Assembly (NCBI RefSeq): GCF_036786105.1
Contig: NZ_DAIQRQ010000002.1
Coordinates: 170,507 to 234,506 of the forward strand
Length of the DNA: 64,000 bases
Source: Ohtaekwangia sp036786105
Lineage (GTDB): Bacteria > Bacteroidota > Bacteroidia > Cytophagales > Cyclobacteriaceae
Direction: 5' to 3'
The notes beneath the pieces were generated by a model. The model was not told the DNA's origin, searched no databases, and worked only from the letters and a program-made list of their open reading frames with translations. Position numbers and translations under genes: made by a program. Below are positions 42,181 to 52,700 of the stretch, piece after piece. How positions within the stretch are numbered: position 1 is the first letter of the stretch; every line of letters begins with the position of its first letter.

Positions 42181-43626
42181 ATGCATAGATTTTTTTCGAT
42201 AAAGGCAAGCATAGCACTTTTAGCAGTAATTTTCTTATCGATCGCTGTGAAGGCGCAGAATGCACAGGTAGTTTTAGGTCCAGACGAGATCGGTGAGAAC
42301 CAGGCGTGGACAATTACCATCACGGTACAAAATGATCGCCTGAAGAGTTATGATAATTTTCCCGAGATAGCGGGATTCAAAAAACGCGGTACCTCTACGC
42401 AGTCAAGCACCAACATTATTAATGGTCAGATTTCTTCGTCACAAAGTGTAATCATGACGTACCTGCCATTGAAGCAAGGTGTGATCACTGTTCCGTCTTT
42501 TACATTAAAAGTAAACGACAAGCCTATAAATGTAACGGGCAAGAAAGTAAAGGTTGGCCCTCCCTTGCAGCAGCAACGCGATCCGATGCGCGATTTCTTC
42601 GATCGCCCTGATGACTTCTTTGGCCGTGGCGAAACTGAATTTATAGATATACAAGACGATGCCTTTCTGGCATTGACAACGAGTAAAGATAATGTATATG
42701 TAGGCGAAGGATTCAACACCACCATTTCATTTTATGTGGCTGCTGATAACCGAGCACCGTTGCAATTCTATGAATTAGGAAAACAGATTACAGATATACT
42801 CAAGAAAGTAAAGCCTGCCAACTGCTGGGAAGAAAACTTCAATATCGAGAATATAGAAGGCGAGAGTGTTACCATTAACGGCAAAGACTATACACAGTAC
42901 AAAATATACCAGGCAACCCTGTATCCGCTGAACACAGAGCCTGTTGTGTTTCCTGCGTTTGATATGAAGATGATTAAGTATAAAGTGGCGAAGAATCCTT
43001 CCTTCTTTGGTCAGAACAGGAAAGAGGATTTCAAAACTTTTCGCAGTAAACCCAAACGGGTAAATGTTAAGCCGCTGCCTCCGCATCCATTGAAAGATGT
43101 AGTGGCCGTTGGCGATTATCATCTGGATGAGCGCATGCGAAACGTAGATTTGGAAACCGGCAACAGTGCTCCATACTCATTCAATATTTATGGTGAAGGA
43201 AATATATCGGCTATTGAGAAACCGGTTTTGAAACGCGATGGCAATTTTGAGTTCTATGAACCCAACGTAGAGCAGAATATAACACGACAAAACAATCGCG
43301 TAACGGGCACCAAGTCGTTCAGTTATTTTATGATTCCGAAAGAACCCGGCGAGTATAAACTGGGCGATTACTTTCAGTGGGTGTTCTTCAATCCGGAAAA
43401 AGCAAAGTATGATACACTCAAATCCAAACTTACAGTATATGTAACGGGAGAGAGCAAAAAGAATGAAGCGATTCAATCCAACGATCTGGGAAGTTTCTAC
43501 GATAAGATCGATGCTGCAGATAACAAGCTTCAAACCATCGCGAACGATCGTTGGCAGCCATGGCTGTTCAACGGATTTATAGTAGTGATGCTGGCGGGCG
43601 CGGCTTTTCTCATATTCAAGAAGTAG
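42181..43626 (+). CDS. BatD family protein
   Basis: 481 aa. A signal peptide (1-25, ends VKAQ) is followed by two to three immunoglobulin-like beta domains with the BatD blocks VVLGPDEIGENQAWTITI and ITVPSFTLKVNDKPI, and one C-terminal membrane helix (WLFNGFIVVMLAGAAFLIF). BatD is part of the Bacteroides aerotolerance locus, usually next to MoxR and BatA/B/C/E. None of those genes is adjacent here, so this is a detached copy. TATTTTTG at 42145-42152 may be its -7 element. Confidence 0.85.
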   Translation: MHRFFSIKASIALLAVIFLSIAVKAQNAQVVLGPDEIGENQAWTITITVQNDRLKSYDNFPEIAGFKKRGTSTQSSTNIINGQISSSQSVIMTYLPLKQGVITVPSFTLKVNDKPINVTGKKVKVGPPLQQQRDPMRDFFDRPDDFFGRGETEFIDIQDDAFLALTTSKDNVYVGEGFNTTISFYVAADNRAPLQFYELGKQITDILKKVKPANCWEENFNIENIEGESVTINGKDYTQYKIYQATLYPLNTEPVVFPAFDMKMIKYKVAKNPSFFGQNRKEDFKTFRSKPKRVNVKPLPPHPLKDVVAVGDYHLDERMRNVDLETGNSAPYSFNIYGEGNISAIEKPVLKRDGNFEFYEPNVEQNITRQNNRVTGTKSFSYFMIPKEPGEYKLGDYFQWVFFNPEKAKYDTLKSKLTVYVTGESKKNEAIQSNDLGSFYDKIDAADNKLQTIANDRWQPWLFNGFIVVMLAGAAFLIFKK

Positions 43627-43691
43627 CACGCTATAAAAAGAACTTCGCCTTTTAATTTTAATTCACAACCTTCCGCTATCTTCGACCCCGC

Positions 43692-44765
43692 ATGAGCAAT
43701 TCTTACGGAACTTTATTTAAGATATCAACCTTTGGCGAGTCGCACGGCCCGGCCATTGGTGTAGTGATTGACGGCTGTCCTGCCGGTTTGGTAATTGATG
43801 AAGCCTTCATTCAATCTGAGCTTGATCGCAGAAAACCCGGCCAATCTAAAATTACCACACAGCGGAAAGAAGATGATACATTCAAAATACTAAGTGGTGT
43901 GTTTGAAGGTAAATCAACCGGAACACCCATTGCTATAGTAATTGAAAACCAGGATCAGCGCAGTAAAGATTACAGTCATATAGCAGAAACGTTTCGTCCT
44001 TCGCATGCCGACTATACTTACGAAGCTAAATATGGCGTGCGCGACTATCGCGGAGGAGGCAGAAGCTCTGCACGCGAAACAGCAGCACGCGTAGCTGCCG
44101 GAGCTATAGCGAAGCTACTTTTGAAACAACATGATATGGAGATCAATGCATTTGTATCAGAAGTTGGCGAGATAACTGCGCCACACTATACACAACTCGA
44201 CTTATCTAAAACTGAAGATAACATTGTGCGTTGTCCCGATGCTGATACGGCTGAAAAGATGATTGCGTTGATTGACCAGGTACGACTGGATCGGGATACG
44301 ATTGGCGGTATTGTTACCGCAGTAATTAAAAATACACCGGTGGGACTAGGCGAACCTGTATTCGATAAACTTCATGCCGAGCTTGGTAAAGCCATGCTGA
44401 GTATAAATGCTGTAAAAGGTTTTGAATACGGAAGTGGCTTTGAAGGCACGCGGCTTCGCGGCTCGCAACACAATGATGAATTCTACAACGAAGGCGGAAA
44501 GATCAAGACCAAAACCAATTTCTCAGGTGGTATTCAGGGTGGTATATCCAATGGTGAAGATATATACTTTAATGTAGCCTTTAAACCGGTGGCCACCATT
44601 ATGCAGGATCAGGCCAGTGTAGATAAGCATGGTAATGAAACTACGGTGAGTGGAAAAGGTCGTCATGATCCCTGCGTAGTGCCACGCGCTGTTCCTATCG
44701 TTGAAGCGATGGCGGCATTGGTGTTGGCAGATTTTCTGTTGCGTGCCAAAACCTCAAAGCTTTAA
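43692..44765 (+). CDS. aroC: Chorismate synthase
   Basis: 357 aa. It forms chorismate from EPSP with reduced FMN. Signatures: GESHGPAIGVVIDGCPAG near the N-terminus, DYRGGGRSSARETAARVAAGA in the centre and ATIMQDQASVDKHG...GRHDPCVVPRAVPI at the C-terminus. Its TAA overlaps the stop codon of the convergent barrel gene, so the two messages overlap at their 3' ends. Confidence 0.98.
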   Translation: MSNSYGTLFKISTFGESHGPAIGVVIDGCPAGLVIDEAFIQSELDRRKPGQSKITTQRKEDDTFKILSGVFEGKSTGTPIAIVIENQDQRSKDYSHIAETFRPSHADYTYEAKYGVRDYRGGGRSSARETAARVAAGAIAKLLLKQHDMEINAFVSEVGEITAPHYTQLDLSKTEDNIVRCPDADTAEKMIALIDQVRLDRDTIGGIVTAVIKNTPVGLGEPVFDKLHAELGKAMLSINAVKGFEYGSGFEGTRLRGSQHNDEFYNEGGKIKTKTNFSGGIQGGISNGEDIYFNVAFKPVATIMQDQASVDKHGNETTVSGKGRHDPCVVPRAVPIVEAMAALVLADFLLRAKTSKL

Positions 44766-45847
44766 TACGCTTCTGCTATATCGAGATAAAAGCCGCTTTG
44801 TCCTTTTTTACCAAAGCCCTGATCGACCCTTACGTTGAGCCGGTCTTTTCGGTTCATCATAATACGCAAACCTATGCCTGCATTCGGTTTAATGGTGTGA
44901 TCAAAAAATGTATACCATTTCTCTGGTGTTAATGCGCCACCCGCCCATAGGGCAAGCCCGAGACGCCACCAGAGCTGCGTGCGAAATTCGGCCTGAAATG
45001 CATATAGGTTGTTATATCGATAAAAGCCGGTATAGTATCCACGCATCGTATATGATCCCCCGATATCTGCCATATCTTTAAAAGGCACGTGCCCTGTATT
45101 TACATTCGCCAGGAATTGAAATGCTACAACATCAATAGTGCTAAACAGGTTTACAGGATAGTATTGACGAATGTCAAGCTTGAAGGATTGAAAACGATAC
45201 GTCTTTCGGCTCCAGGTCGGGTAAATATAGTACAGTGCTTCCAGGTAAAAACCCTTTCGGGGATATACATAGTTATCGCGGGTTTCTATGGTGAAGGCGG
45301 GTGCAACTCCCAATACCCAATAGTCATTATAGCCTGGAGGCTTATCTTCTATGAAGTGTCCTTGCCCGCCATCGATATTGGTAATGCGGTTGTAGCGTCC
45401 AGCTATACCGGCAAAGAAATGTTTGGCTAACAGCTTGTAAAGCCTTACATCGGCACCAATGCGGTTATATTGGATGGTATCTTTTTTTGATTCAGGATCT
45501 TCGGTTTCAATGCCATAATAATACTCGGGGAAGAATGTATAGTTAAATTTTCCATACACTATATATTTATTACCCGGTGTATACATACGCATCATGGTTC
45601 CCCAATCGTATTGCTTATTGATTGTGTAGAGAAAATAAGTTTGCGCGTACGATTTTTTTGTGGTGGTATCAAGCGCTTTTGAAGTTTCGAAGTTGGCCGC
45701 CAACAACGCACCAAAACCCAGGCGGGTTTCCGGCGAATAATAAATCACCGGCAGTGGTGTAAATCGGAAGTGTTTCATCGGTATACTGTCTTGTTGCGCA
45801 TAACCCGAAACACAGATAAAAATCAAAAACAACGATAGTTTACTCAT
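44762..45847 (-). CDS. BamA/TamA-type outer-membrane barrel without POTRA domains
   Basis: 361 aa from the ATG at 45847 (a GTG lies one codon before). Signal peptide ending GYAQ. The body is a 16-strand-type barrel: GGSYTMRGYYTGFYRYNN carries the conserved RGY loop motif of the Omp85 family, then EFRTQLWWRLGLALW and a final FYLDIAEAY. Residues before the barrel are too few for POTRA domains, so it resembles the short surface-antigen (Bac_surface_Ag) proteins. Function unknown; an outer-membrane insertion or secretion role is only a guess. Confidence 0.82.
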   Translation of the reverse strand: MSKLSLFLIFICVSGYAQQDSIPMKHFRFTPLPVIYYSPETRLGFGALLAANFETSKALDTTTKKSYAQTYFLYTINKQYDWGTMMRMYTPGNKYIVYGKFNYTFFPEYYYGIETEDPESKKDTIQYNRIGADVRLYKLLAKHFFAGIAGRYNRITNIDGGQGHFIEDKPPGYNDYWVLGVAPAFTIETRDNYVYPRKGFYLEALYYIYPTWSRKTYRFQSFKLDIRQYYPVNLFSTIDVVAFQFLANVNTGHVPFKDMADIGGSYTMRGYYTGFYRYNNLYAFQAEFRTQLWWRLGLALWAGGALTPEKWYTFFDHTIKPNAGIGLRIMMNRKDRLNVRVDQGFGKKGQSGFYLDIAEAY

Positions 45848-46013
45848 CACGGAAGTTAACTTTTTTGAAATGGAAAAGATAGTATGTTAAGAAACTGTTG
45901 TAGCATTGTTTAAATCGTTCGCACCAACGGCTTTTTCCAGTATATTGCGCCAACGTATAACCGTTAATCCGCAAGGATTTACGGGCACACGCTAAATCGT
46001 TTAAGAACGTCCT

Positions 46014-47414
46014 ATGGCTGAAATTAGACCTGAGAAGAAGAACAGACTTACGTTATATATCATTGTCGCATTGCTGATGGGTATCTCGTTAGGCTTTATT
46101 CTGAATAAAAACTATATCAACGAAGAAAATGATCACATCGCGAATGCTGATGCGAAAATAGAGTTGCTCAACAGCCAGATAAATGCCACTACCGACAGTA
46201 TTGTGTATAAAAAACTAGAGGCTGAGAAAAAAACCATCGTGACGCAGCGCAGTGCAGCCATAACCGCCCGTGATAAAAAGGTAGAGCCGTTCACGCTGAT
46301 GGCAGATGTCTTTCTACGTCTCATCAAAATGATTGTAGCGCCGCTGGTACTATGCACATTGGTAGTAGGCGTAGCCAAACTGGGCGACATCAATACGGTG
46401 GGGCGCATCGGGGGCAAAACACTTTTGTGGTTTATCAGTGCTTCGCTTTTAAGCCTGCTGCTGGGATTAATTCTGGTAAATCTTTTCAAGCCCGGAACCG
46501 CGATGCACTTGCCATTGCCCGAGAGCACGGATCGTGTAGTGACCAATACTGGCTTTTCTTTGAAAGATTTTCTCTATCACATGTTCCCAAGCTCTGCATT
46601 TGATGCAATGGCCAGGAACGAGATTCTGCAGATTGTAGTGTTTGCCGTATTCTTCGGAATTGCAACGGCTGCCATAGGCGAACATGGAAAAATTGTTATC
46701 AAAGCTTTTGATGCTATAGCACATGTTATACTGAAAGTTACCGGGTATGTAATGAACTTTGCACCTGTTGCTGTATTTGGTGCCATGACTGCGGTAATTG
46801 CAAAACAAGGTCTTGGGATTCTTAAAACCTATTCACTTTTCATTGGAGAATTTTATATAGGCCTGGGTCTTCTGTGGGCATTTCTGATCATGGCAGGGCT
46901 GGTCATTGTTGGCAAGCGCGTTATTAATTTGATCAAGCACCTTCGGGAGCCCGTGCTATTGGCCTTCAGTACTTCCAGCAGTGAAGCAGCTTTTCCCAAG
47001 ACGATGGAGGAGCTGGAGAAATTCGGATGCAAGGATAAGATCGTAAGCTTTGTGCTTCCGCTGGGCTACTCATTCAATCTTGATGGGAGCATGATGTATA
47101 TGACGTTTGCTTCCCTCTTTATCGCACAGTCGTATAACATTCACTTGCCTCTGGGTACACAGCTGAGCATGCTGTTTGTGCTGATGGTAACGAGTAAAGG
47201 CATTGCCGGAGTGCCGCGTGCTTCGCTGGTGGTTATTGCAGGCACACTGGCCACATTTAATATTCCGGAAGCTGGTTTGGCATTGTTAATCGGTATTGAT
47301 CCGTTGCTTGATATGGGGCGCAGTGCTACCAACGTAATTGGCAATAGCATCGCCACAGCCGTAGTAAGCCGCTGGGAAAATGCATTGGATGCGGAAACTC
47401 CGAGTGATCAATAA
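46014..47414 (+). CDS. Dicarboxylate/amino acid:cation symporter (DAACS)
   Basis: 466 aa, inner membrane. The family motifs are FSTSSSEAAFPKTM (hairpin 1 serine-rich tip), SFNLDGSMMYM (helix 7 NMDGT-like site) and DMGRSATNVIGNSIATAVV (helix 8). It imports glutamate, aspartate or C4-dicarboxylates with Na+ or H+. Between helix 1 and 2 there is a charged insert of about 60 residues (NADAKIELLNSQINATTDS) that is probably helical and periplasmic, longer than in E. coli GltP. Confidence 0.92.
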   Translation: MAEIRPEKKNRLTLYIIVALLMGISLGFILNKNYINEENDHIANADAKIELLNSQINATTDSIVYKKLEAEKKTIVTQRSAAITARDKKVEPFTLMADVFLRLIKMIVAPLVLCTLVVGVAKLGDINTVGRIGGKTLLWFISASLLSLLLGLILVNLFKPGTAMHLPLPESTDRVVTNTGFSLKDFLYHMFPSSAFDAMARNEILQIVVFAVFFGIATAAIGEHGKIVIKAFDAIAHVILKVTGYVMNFAPVAVFGAMTAVIAKQGLGILKTYSLFIGEFYIGLGLLWAFLIMAGLVIVGKRVINLIKHLREPVLLAFSTSSSEAAFPKTMEELEKFGCKDKIVSFVLPLGYSFNLDGSMMYMTFASLFIAQSYNIHLPLGTQLSMLFVLMVTSKGIAGVPRASLVVIAGTLATFNIPEAGLALLIGIDPLLDMGRSATNVIGNSIATAVVSRWENALDAETPSDQ

Positions 47415-47440
47415 CCTTCTTCTGTCTGACCGGGGCACTG

Positions 47441-47469
47441 TTTCCGTGAACTAAAATCGCTTAATTTTG
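47441..47469 (+). promoter_or_regulatory. Possible nfu promoter
   Basis: TTTC (47441-47444), 17 bases, TAATTTTG (47462-47469). The -7 box fits; the -33 has one mismatch. It lies 25 bases before the ATG. Confidence 0.35.
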
Positions 47470-47494
47470 TTCCGGAAATATAAAAACAGAAATC

Positions 47495-48070
47495 ATGTTA
47501 CAGGCCGCCCCTAAAAATGTTCATATCTACCTGGAATCGAACCCGAATCCAAATTCATTGAAATTTGTGGTGAACGAAATGCTCGTGCCCGAGGCTATGA
47601 GCTTTGATTTTCCCGATGCGGAAAGTGCCAGCATTTCGCCATTGGCACAGGAGTTATTTACATTCCCTTTTGTGGATCGCGTTTTCTTTGCCAGCAATTT
47701 TATTACCATCACAAAGAAGGAAGACGTAGAGTGGTTGGAGATACAGGGCACTTTAAAAGAATATATCAGGAAATACCTGGAAGCAGGGAAATTCATTATC
47801 GAAGTAAAGGATGAGCCTCTTTCGGCAGAAGAAGAGACTGAGACCATCAAAAAAATAAAGACAATTCTGGATGAATATATCCGTCCGGCAGTAGAGCAGG
47901 ATGGTGGCGCTATTACCTATCACTCCTTCAACGAAGGTATTGTGAAAGTAAGATTGCAAGGCTCCTGCAGCGGCTGCCCTTCCTCTATGGTAACGCTAAA
48001 GGCCGGTATAGAAAATCTCTTCACACGCATGATGCCTGGTGAAGTAACCGCGGTAGAAGCATTGGGATAA
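47495..48070 (+). CDS. Nfu-type iron-sulfur cluster carrier
   Basis: 191 aa. Residues ~8-95 form the Nfu_N scaffold-like domain (NPNPNSLKFVVN) and ~110-190 the NifU C-terminal domain with the cluster-binding CSGCPSS (Cys-x2-Cys) and LKAGIENLF. Two such subunits hold one [4Fe-4S] cluster for delivery to apo-proteins. It stands alone with a terminator following it; no suf or isc genes are near. Confidence 0.93.
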   Translation: MLQAAPKNVHIYLESNPNPNSLKFVVNEMLVPEAMSFDFPDAESASISPLAQELFTFPFVDRVFFASNFITITKKEDVEWLEIQGTLKEYIRKYLEAGKFIIEVKDEPLSAEEETETIKKIKTILDEYIRPAVEQDGGAITYHSFNEGIVKVRLQGSCSGCPSSMVTLKAGIENLFTRMMPGEVTAVEALG

Positions 48071-48111
48071 TCACAGATAGCTCCGTTCTTTTAATACGAG
48101 ATTGGAAATAA

Positions 48112-48139
48112 AGAAGGCCGCTTATGTGAGCGGCCTTCT
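48112..48139. terminator. Bidirectional terminator between nfu and susD
   Basis: AGAAGGCCGC (48112-48121) pairs perfectly with GCGGCCTTCT (48130-48139) with an 8-base loop. CGTTTTATG follows on the plus strand and TTATTTCC on the minus strand. It ends both convergent units. Confidence 0.85.
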
Positions 48140-48159
48140 CGTTTTATGAAGATTATGTC

Positions 48160-49686
48160 TTATTCATTGCGTTCCATCAATTTGTTAGCAGCCAATTCAG
48201 GTGCAGGAATAGGCCATATATAATTTAACGCCGTGCTGGGAACAGCACCTACGGAAGCTTTCGCAGGGAAGTCTTCATTCAATCGAAGAATGTCCATGCT
48301 GCGAATGCCTTCACCTAAAAATTCTATTCTTCTTTCAAGTTTTATAGCACTCAGCAATTCAGCGTTATCGGCTGGTGCAAGTGTAACGCTGGCATCAGCA
48401 CGCTGACGCACCGCGTTTAACAGTGCAAGAGCCTTTGCGTCAACATCGGCTGTAGTTCTTGCAATAGCTTCCGATAAATTAAGAAGCACTTCGGCATAGC
48501 GAATTACAGGAGCCTTATCTATGTAAGGTGTTCCGGAAGGATATTTACCCCAGAAGTATTCGGTGCTTACTTTATAGGCAAATGATCTGCGTGCATCGGT
48601 AACAGGCCAACCGGCTGTATCTCCCAATATACCTACACCTTTCTTGGGATTCAAACTATATTCACCACCACCAGGATTTGTAGAGGACGTAGAAGACGAA
48701 CGGTAATAGAATGCCAACTGGTTTTGTGTGCCGGGAGCGTTTTGAGCTGTAAAAGGGAAAGAGAGTATACTTTCTGTAGTTTCCTGAGGTGATGCAAATA
48801 CAGAAGCGATAGAAGCTTGCAACGCATGCGGCACACCGGTGGCAGCTTTGAAAGGAACAGTTTCTGATACAATCTTGTTGGCTTCCGTTATAACCGAAGC
48901 ATAGTTGCCCATAGTAAGATATACCCTGGTCTTTAATGCAATCGCTGTATTTTTATGAGCTCGGGTTACATTCAATGTAGCCGCAGAAGAACCATACGTC
49001 AATGGCAGGTTTTGTTCAGCAAAATCAAGATCACTTATGATTTGTGAATATACTTCTTCAACGCTGCTCCTTTTCAAGTCGTTGTTCGCCAGCGAAGTCT
49101 CAGCCTGCAAACGGAGTGGTAACCCTTTGTTTACGCTGGGGTTGCCCAGTGTATAAGGCTTGGCATATATCTGCAGCAAACAGTGGTATGACAGCGCTCT
49201 TAATAATCTTGCCTCAGCTTTGAATGCAGGAAGTGTAACCGTTTTATAGTCTGATGCAAAAACCGGAGGAACAAATTTAGCATCGTTATCTTCGAGGCCT
49301 TGCAGGAATACGTTAATCTGGTTGATAGCGGCATAAGCAGTATTCCAGAGACTGATTACATCATTCTGAGAAGTTTCAGTTACGGTCTGGTTCCAAACCA
49401 ATAAACCTGTAACACCGTTAGTGGTTCTGTTCAGGAAATCTTCAGCACGTATATCGTTATAAACCTGATATCGACCACCAAGGAACTGGCCGTTCTTTAC
49501 GGCTGTGTAGAGGTTATTTACCTGTAATGAAACACGATCGGGAGTATCAAAAGCATACTGATCGATGAGCTGTGTTTTCGGAACCGGATCGAGCAGATCT
49601 GTCTGGCAAGAAAAGACACCGAATGTAAACACCGAGATAAAAGCCAGTGTCGTACCCTTCTTATATATCTTATATAAATTTTTCAT
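48160..49686 (-). CDS. SusD/RagB-family outer-membrane lipoprotein
   Basis: 508 aa. A signal peptide ends in a lipobox GVFSC, so the mature protein is lipid-anchored. The TPR-like helical fold is seen in LPAFKAEARLLRALSYHCLLQIYAKPYTLG, and the C-terminal RYAEVLLNLSEAIART...LNAVRQRAD block is typical. It covers the SusC channel and binds the nutrient. It begins 19 bases after susC. There is no enzyme gene beside the pair, so the substrate cannot be named. Confidence 0.95.
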   Translation of the reverse strand: MKNLYKIYKKGTTLAFISVFTFGVFSCQTDLLDPVPKTQLIDQYAFDTPDRVSLQVNNLYTAVKNGQFLGGRYQVYNDIRAEDFLNRTTNGVTGLLVWNQTVTETSQNDVISLWNTAYAAINQINVFLQGLEDNDAKFVPPVFASDYKTVTLPAFKAEARLLRALSYHCLLQIYAKPYTLGNPSVNKGLPLRLQAETSLANNDLKRSSVEEVYSQIISDLDFAEQNLPLTYGSSAATLNVTRAHKNTAIALKTRVYLTMGNYASVITEANKIVSETVPFKAATGVPHALQASIASVFASPQETTESILSFPFTAQNAPGTQNQLAFYYRSSSTSSTNPGGGEYSLNPKKGVGILGDTAGWPVTDARRSFAYKVSTEYFWGKYPSGTPYIDKAPVIRYAEVLLNLSEAIARTTADVDAKALALLNAVRQRADASVTLAPADNAELLSAIKLERRIEFLGEGIRSMDILRLNEDFPAKASVGAVPSTALNYIWPIPAPELAANKLMERNE

Positions 49687-49705
49687 TCTCGTAATTCATT
49701 ATAGT

Positions 49706-52700
49706 TTAAAAACCTACGTTTACACCAACCGTGAAAGTCCTGGCTTGCCCAACGGAGTTTCTGTCTACACTACCGCCAGTTGTACTGTTACCGTTCGATG
49801 AAATTTCAGGATCTATACCTTTATAGCCGGTAATGAGGAATGCGTTCTGCACCTGGCCATAAATACGGGCATTAGCAATTTTGATTTTCTCAAGGATAGA
49901 TTTAGGAACGCTATATCCGAGGGAAACATTTTTCAGGCGGATGAAATCTCCCTTCTCCACATTCTCAGAAATAACCAGTGCAGTTCCGTTAGAAATGTTA
50001 TCACCATATACAACACGAGGGATGGAACCATTGGTATGCTCCGGAGTCCAGCGATCCAATACATCGGTGTGGTTATTCCAGAAGCGTTGATCACGCAAGC
50101 CTGATTTTGTACCATTGTAGATATAGTTGCCTCCCGAGAATTGGAAAAATATACCCAAGTCGAAATTCTTATACTTAAATGTATTGTCAAGGCCACCATA
50201 CCATTTTGGTATAGCATTGTAGTAAACGCCATCCTGCAATTGTGTAGGAGCAGATATAGCATTGCCTTCCAGCGTACTCCAGCCAGTGCCGGCACCTCCA
50301 TGATCGTACTGAACTATGGTTCCATCAGCTTTTACAAACAAGCGTCTTCCGTTGTCAGGATTTACGCCGATGGTTGGAACCGCCAGAATGCTTCCAAGCG
50401 AACGACCTACTGTTGTATAGTTAGAAGTTTCTAAAGAAGAAGTCGCTGTACCAATGCGATCGGCATCGGATGTTAATGCCAACACTTTGTTCTTAAGCGT
50501 AGTAACGTTACCGCCAATTATCCAGCTAAAGTCAGCGTTGCTGATTGCGTTAAATTTAATGCTGAATTCAATTCCTTTATTCTCCAATGATCCAATGTTG
50601 GCAGGAATTGTATTGGCAGTAGTAGGATTAGGAATACCTTTTGAAGGCGCCTGGGCAACATCCAGAATAAGTCCATCAACAAGATTTCTATACCACGAAA
50701 ACTCACCTTGAATTCTGTCGTGTAAAATTCCGTATGTAAATCCAACATCCGTTTTCTTACTGGTTTCCCAAGTGAGTAAAGAATTCCCTGCCTGGTTATA
50801 TCCTAATGTAGCAGCACTGCCATACAATCCGGAAGAATATGTATTCAATGATGCGAAATCATTTACACCCTGGCTGTTACCAACTTCACCATAGCTGCCT
50901 TTTAACTTGAAGAAGTTAATACTACCCAGAATAGGGTTGTTCTTCCAGAAGTCTTCTTCCGATATAGTATATCCAACGGATGCGCCGTAGAAGTTACCAT
51001 ATTTATCAGCCCACGCAGAGTAGCCATCGCGTCTTACATTCAGGGAAACAAAATATTTTTTGCCAAAGTCATAGTTGATACGACTGAAATAAGAAACCAG
51101 GTAGTTTTCTCCTTGCAGGTTGTTTGCTACAGCAATGTTTGTATAGTTACCCTCGAAGGTTGTGAAGTAGACATCTGCAATAGATGTGCGTTGAGCACCC
51201 CATCGGTCAACCTTGGTATATTGTTGTTCGCCACCCGCCAAAATAGAGACGAAGTGTTTGCCAACTTCAAGGTCGTATTGAATAGTGTTCTGCCAGTTCC
51301 AGCGTTTGTTGGTTCTATAATTGTTCGTAGCAGAACCTCCTAAGTTGTATCCATCGCCACCAAGCGATGTCTGGAAAGATATATCTTCGAATGATATTCT
51401 GTCTATACCGTAGGTGGTCTTCAAGGTCAGGCCTTTCACAACTTCCCATGCGGCATATATATTTCCCTGAACCTGATTGCTTTCGGACGTGAACGTATTT
51501 TTATCAAGGATCAATGCAGGATTATAGTATCCTGTTACCAGCGCACCCGGGCTGCTTGGGTTTGATGTAGGGTTCAGGTTACCACCTGCTCCCAAACCAG
51601 CACCGTTCAGATTGTAAGTACCGTCAGCATTATAAGCGGCAACGTTAGGAGGTAACACAAGCGGTAATCTTCCCAAACCAGCAGTTCCATATGCCTGACC
51701 ACTCAAAGAACCGGAGTTGGGTGCAGAGTTTGTAATGTTGGCAAAAGAAAAGCTTGTGCCGATAGTGAACCGGTCAAATACTTTATGATCGAGGTTCAGG
51801 CGAAGCGATGTACGCTCAAATTCGTTTCTCTTCAACATACCTTCCTGCTTGGTATGGCCTACCGACATATAGTACGATGTGTTATCAGAAGCTCCGGAGA
51901 AACTTAAGCTATTGGAATGTGAAAAGCCCGTTCTATACACATAGTCATACCATCTTGTGTTGGTTGGTATATCATTGCCGTTTGCATCTTTCGGATAACG
52001 GAAGCTGCCTTCAATAGCCGTACCGTAGGTGCCAGTCTTACGTCTGGTGTTCTCGTTCAGGTTTGCAATAGCCTCGTTCTTGATCATCATATAGTCGTCT
52101 GCATTCAACATGTCGAAGAGACGAACCGGCTTTGTCCAGCCCACCCAGGCATCATACGTGAACTTGCTTTTACCCTTGGCTCCTCTTTTCGTGGTAATGA
52201 GAATTACACCGGCCGCAGCTCTCGATCCATAGATCGCACTGGCAGATGCATCTTTTAAAACCTCGATACTTTCAATGTCAGATGTATTCAGGTTACTCAG
52301 CGGGTTGTTAGGAGCTGAGTTTGTAGAGTTATCGCCAGAATAAGTGGGAATACCATCGATAACAATCAGCGGATAGGAGCTTAAGTTGATAGAGTTAACA
52401 CCGCGAATGCGTATAACAGGGGGGTTGTTCAATACACCGTTCGGTACCGTAATGCTAACACCCGCTGCGCGACCGCCGAGGGCCTGCTCAAAACTTTGTA
52501 CAGGAGCAAGTGCAATGTCACTCCCTTTTACGGAAGCAATTGATCCGCTGATGTCGCGTTTGCTTTGCGTACCGTATCCTACCACAACTACTTCACTCAA
52601 CTGGGTGATGTCGGGAGCGAGAGGCACATTGATCACGGATTTATCACCGATCTCAATTTCTTTTGTTTCGATACCAATGAATGTAAATACCAAAGTACCT

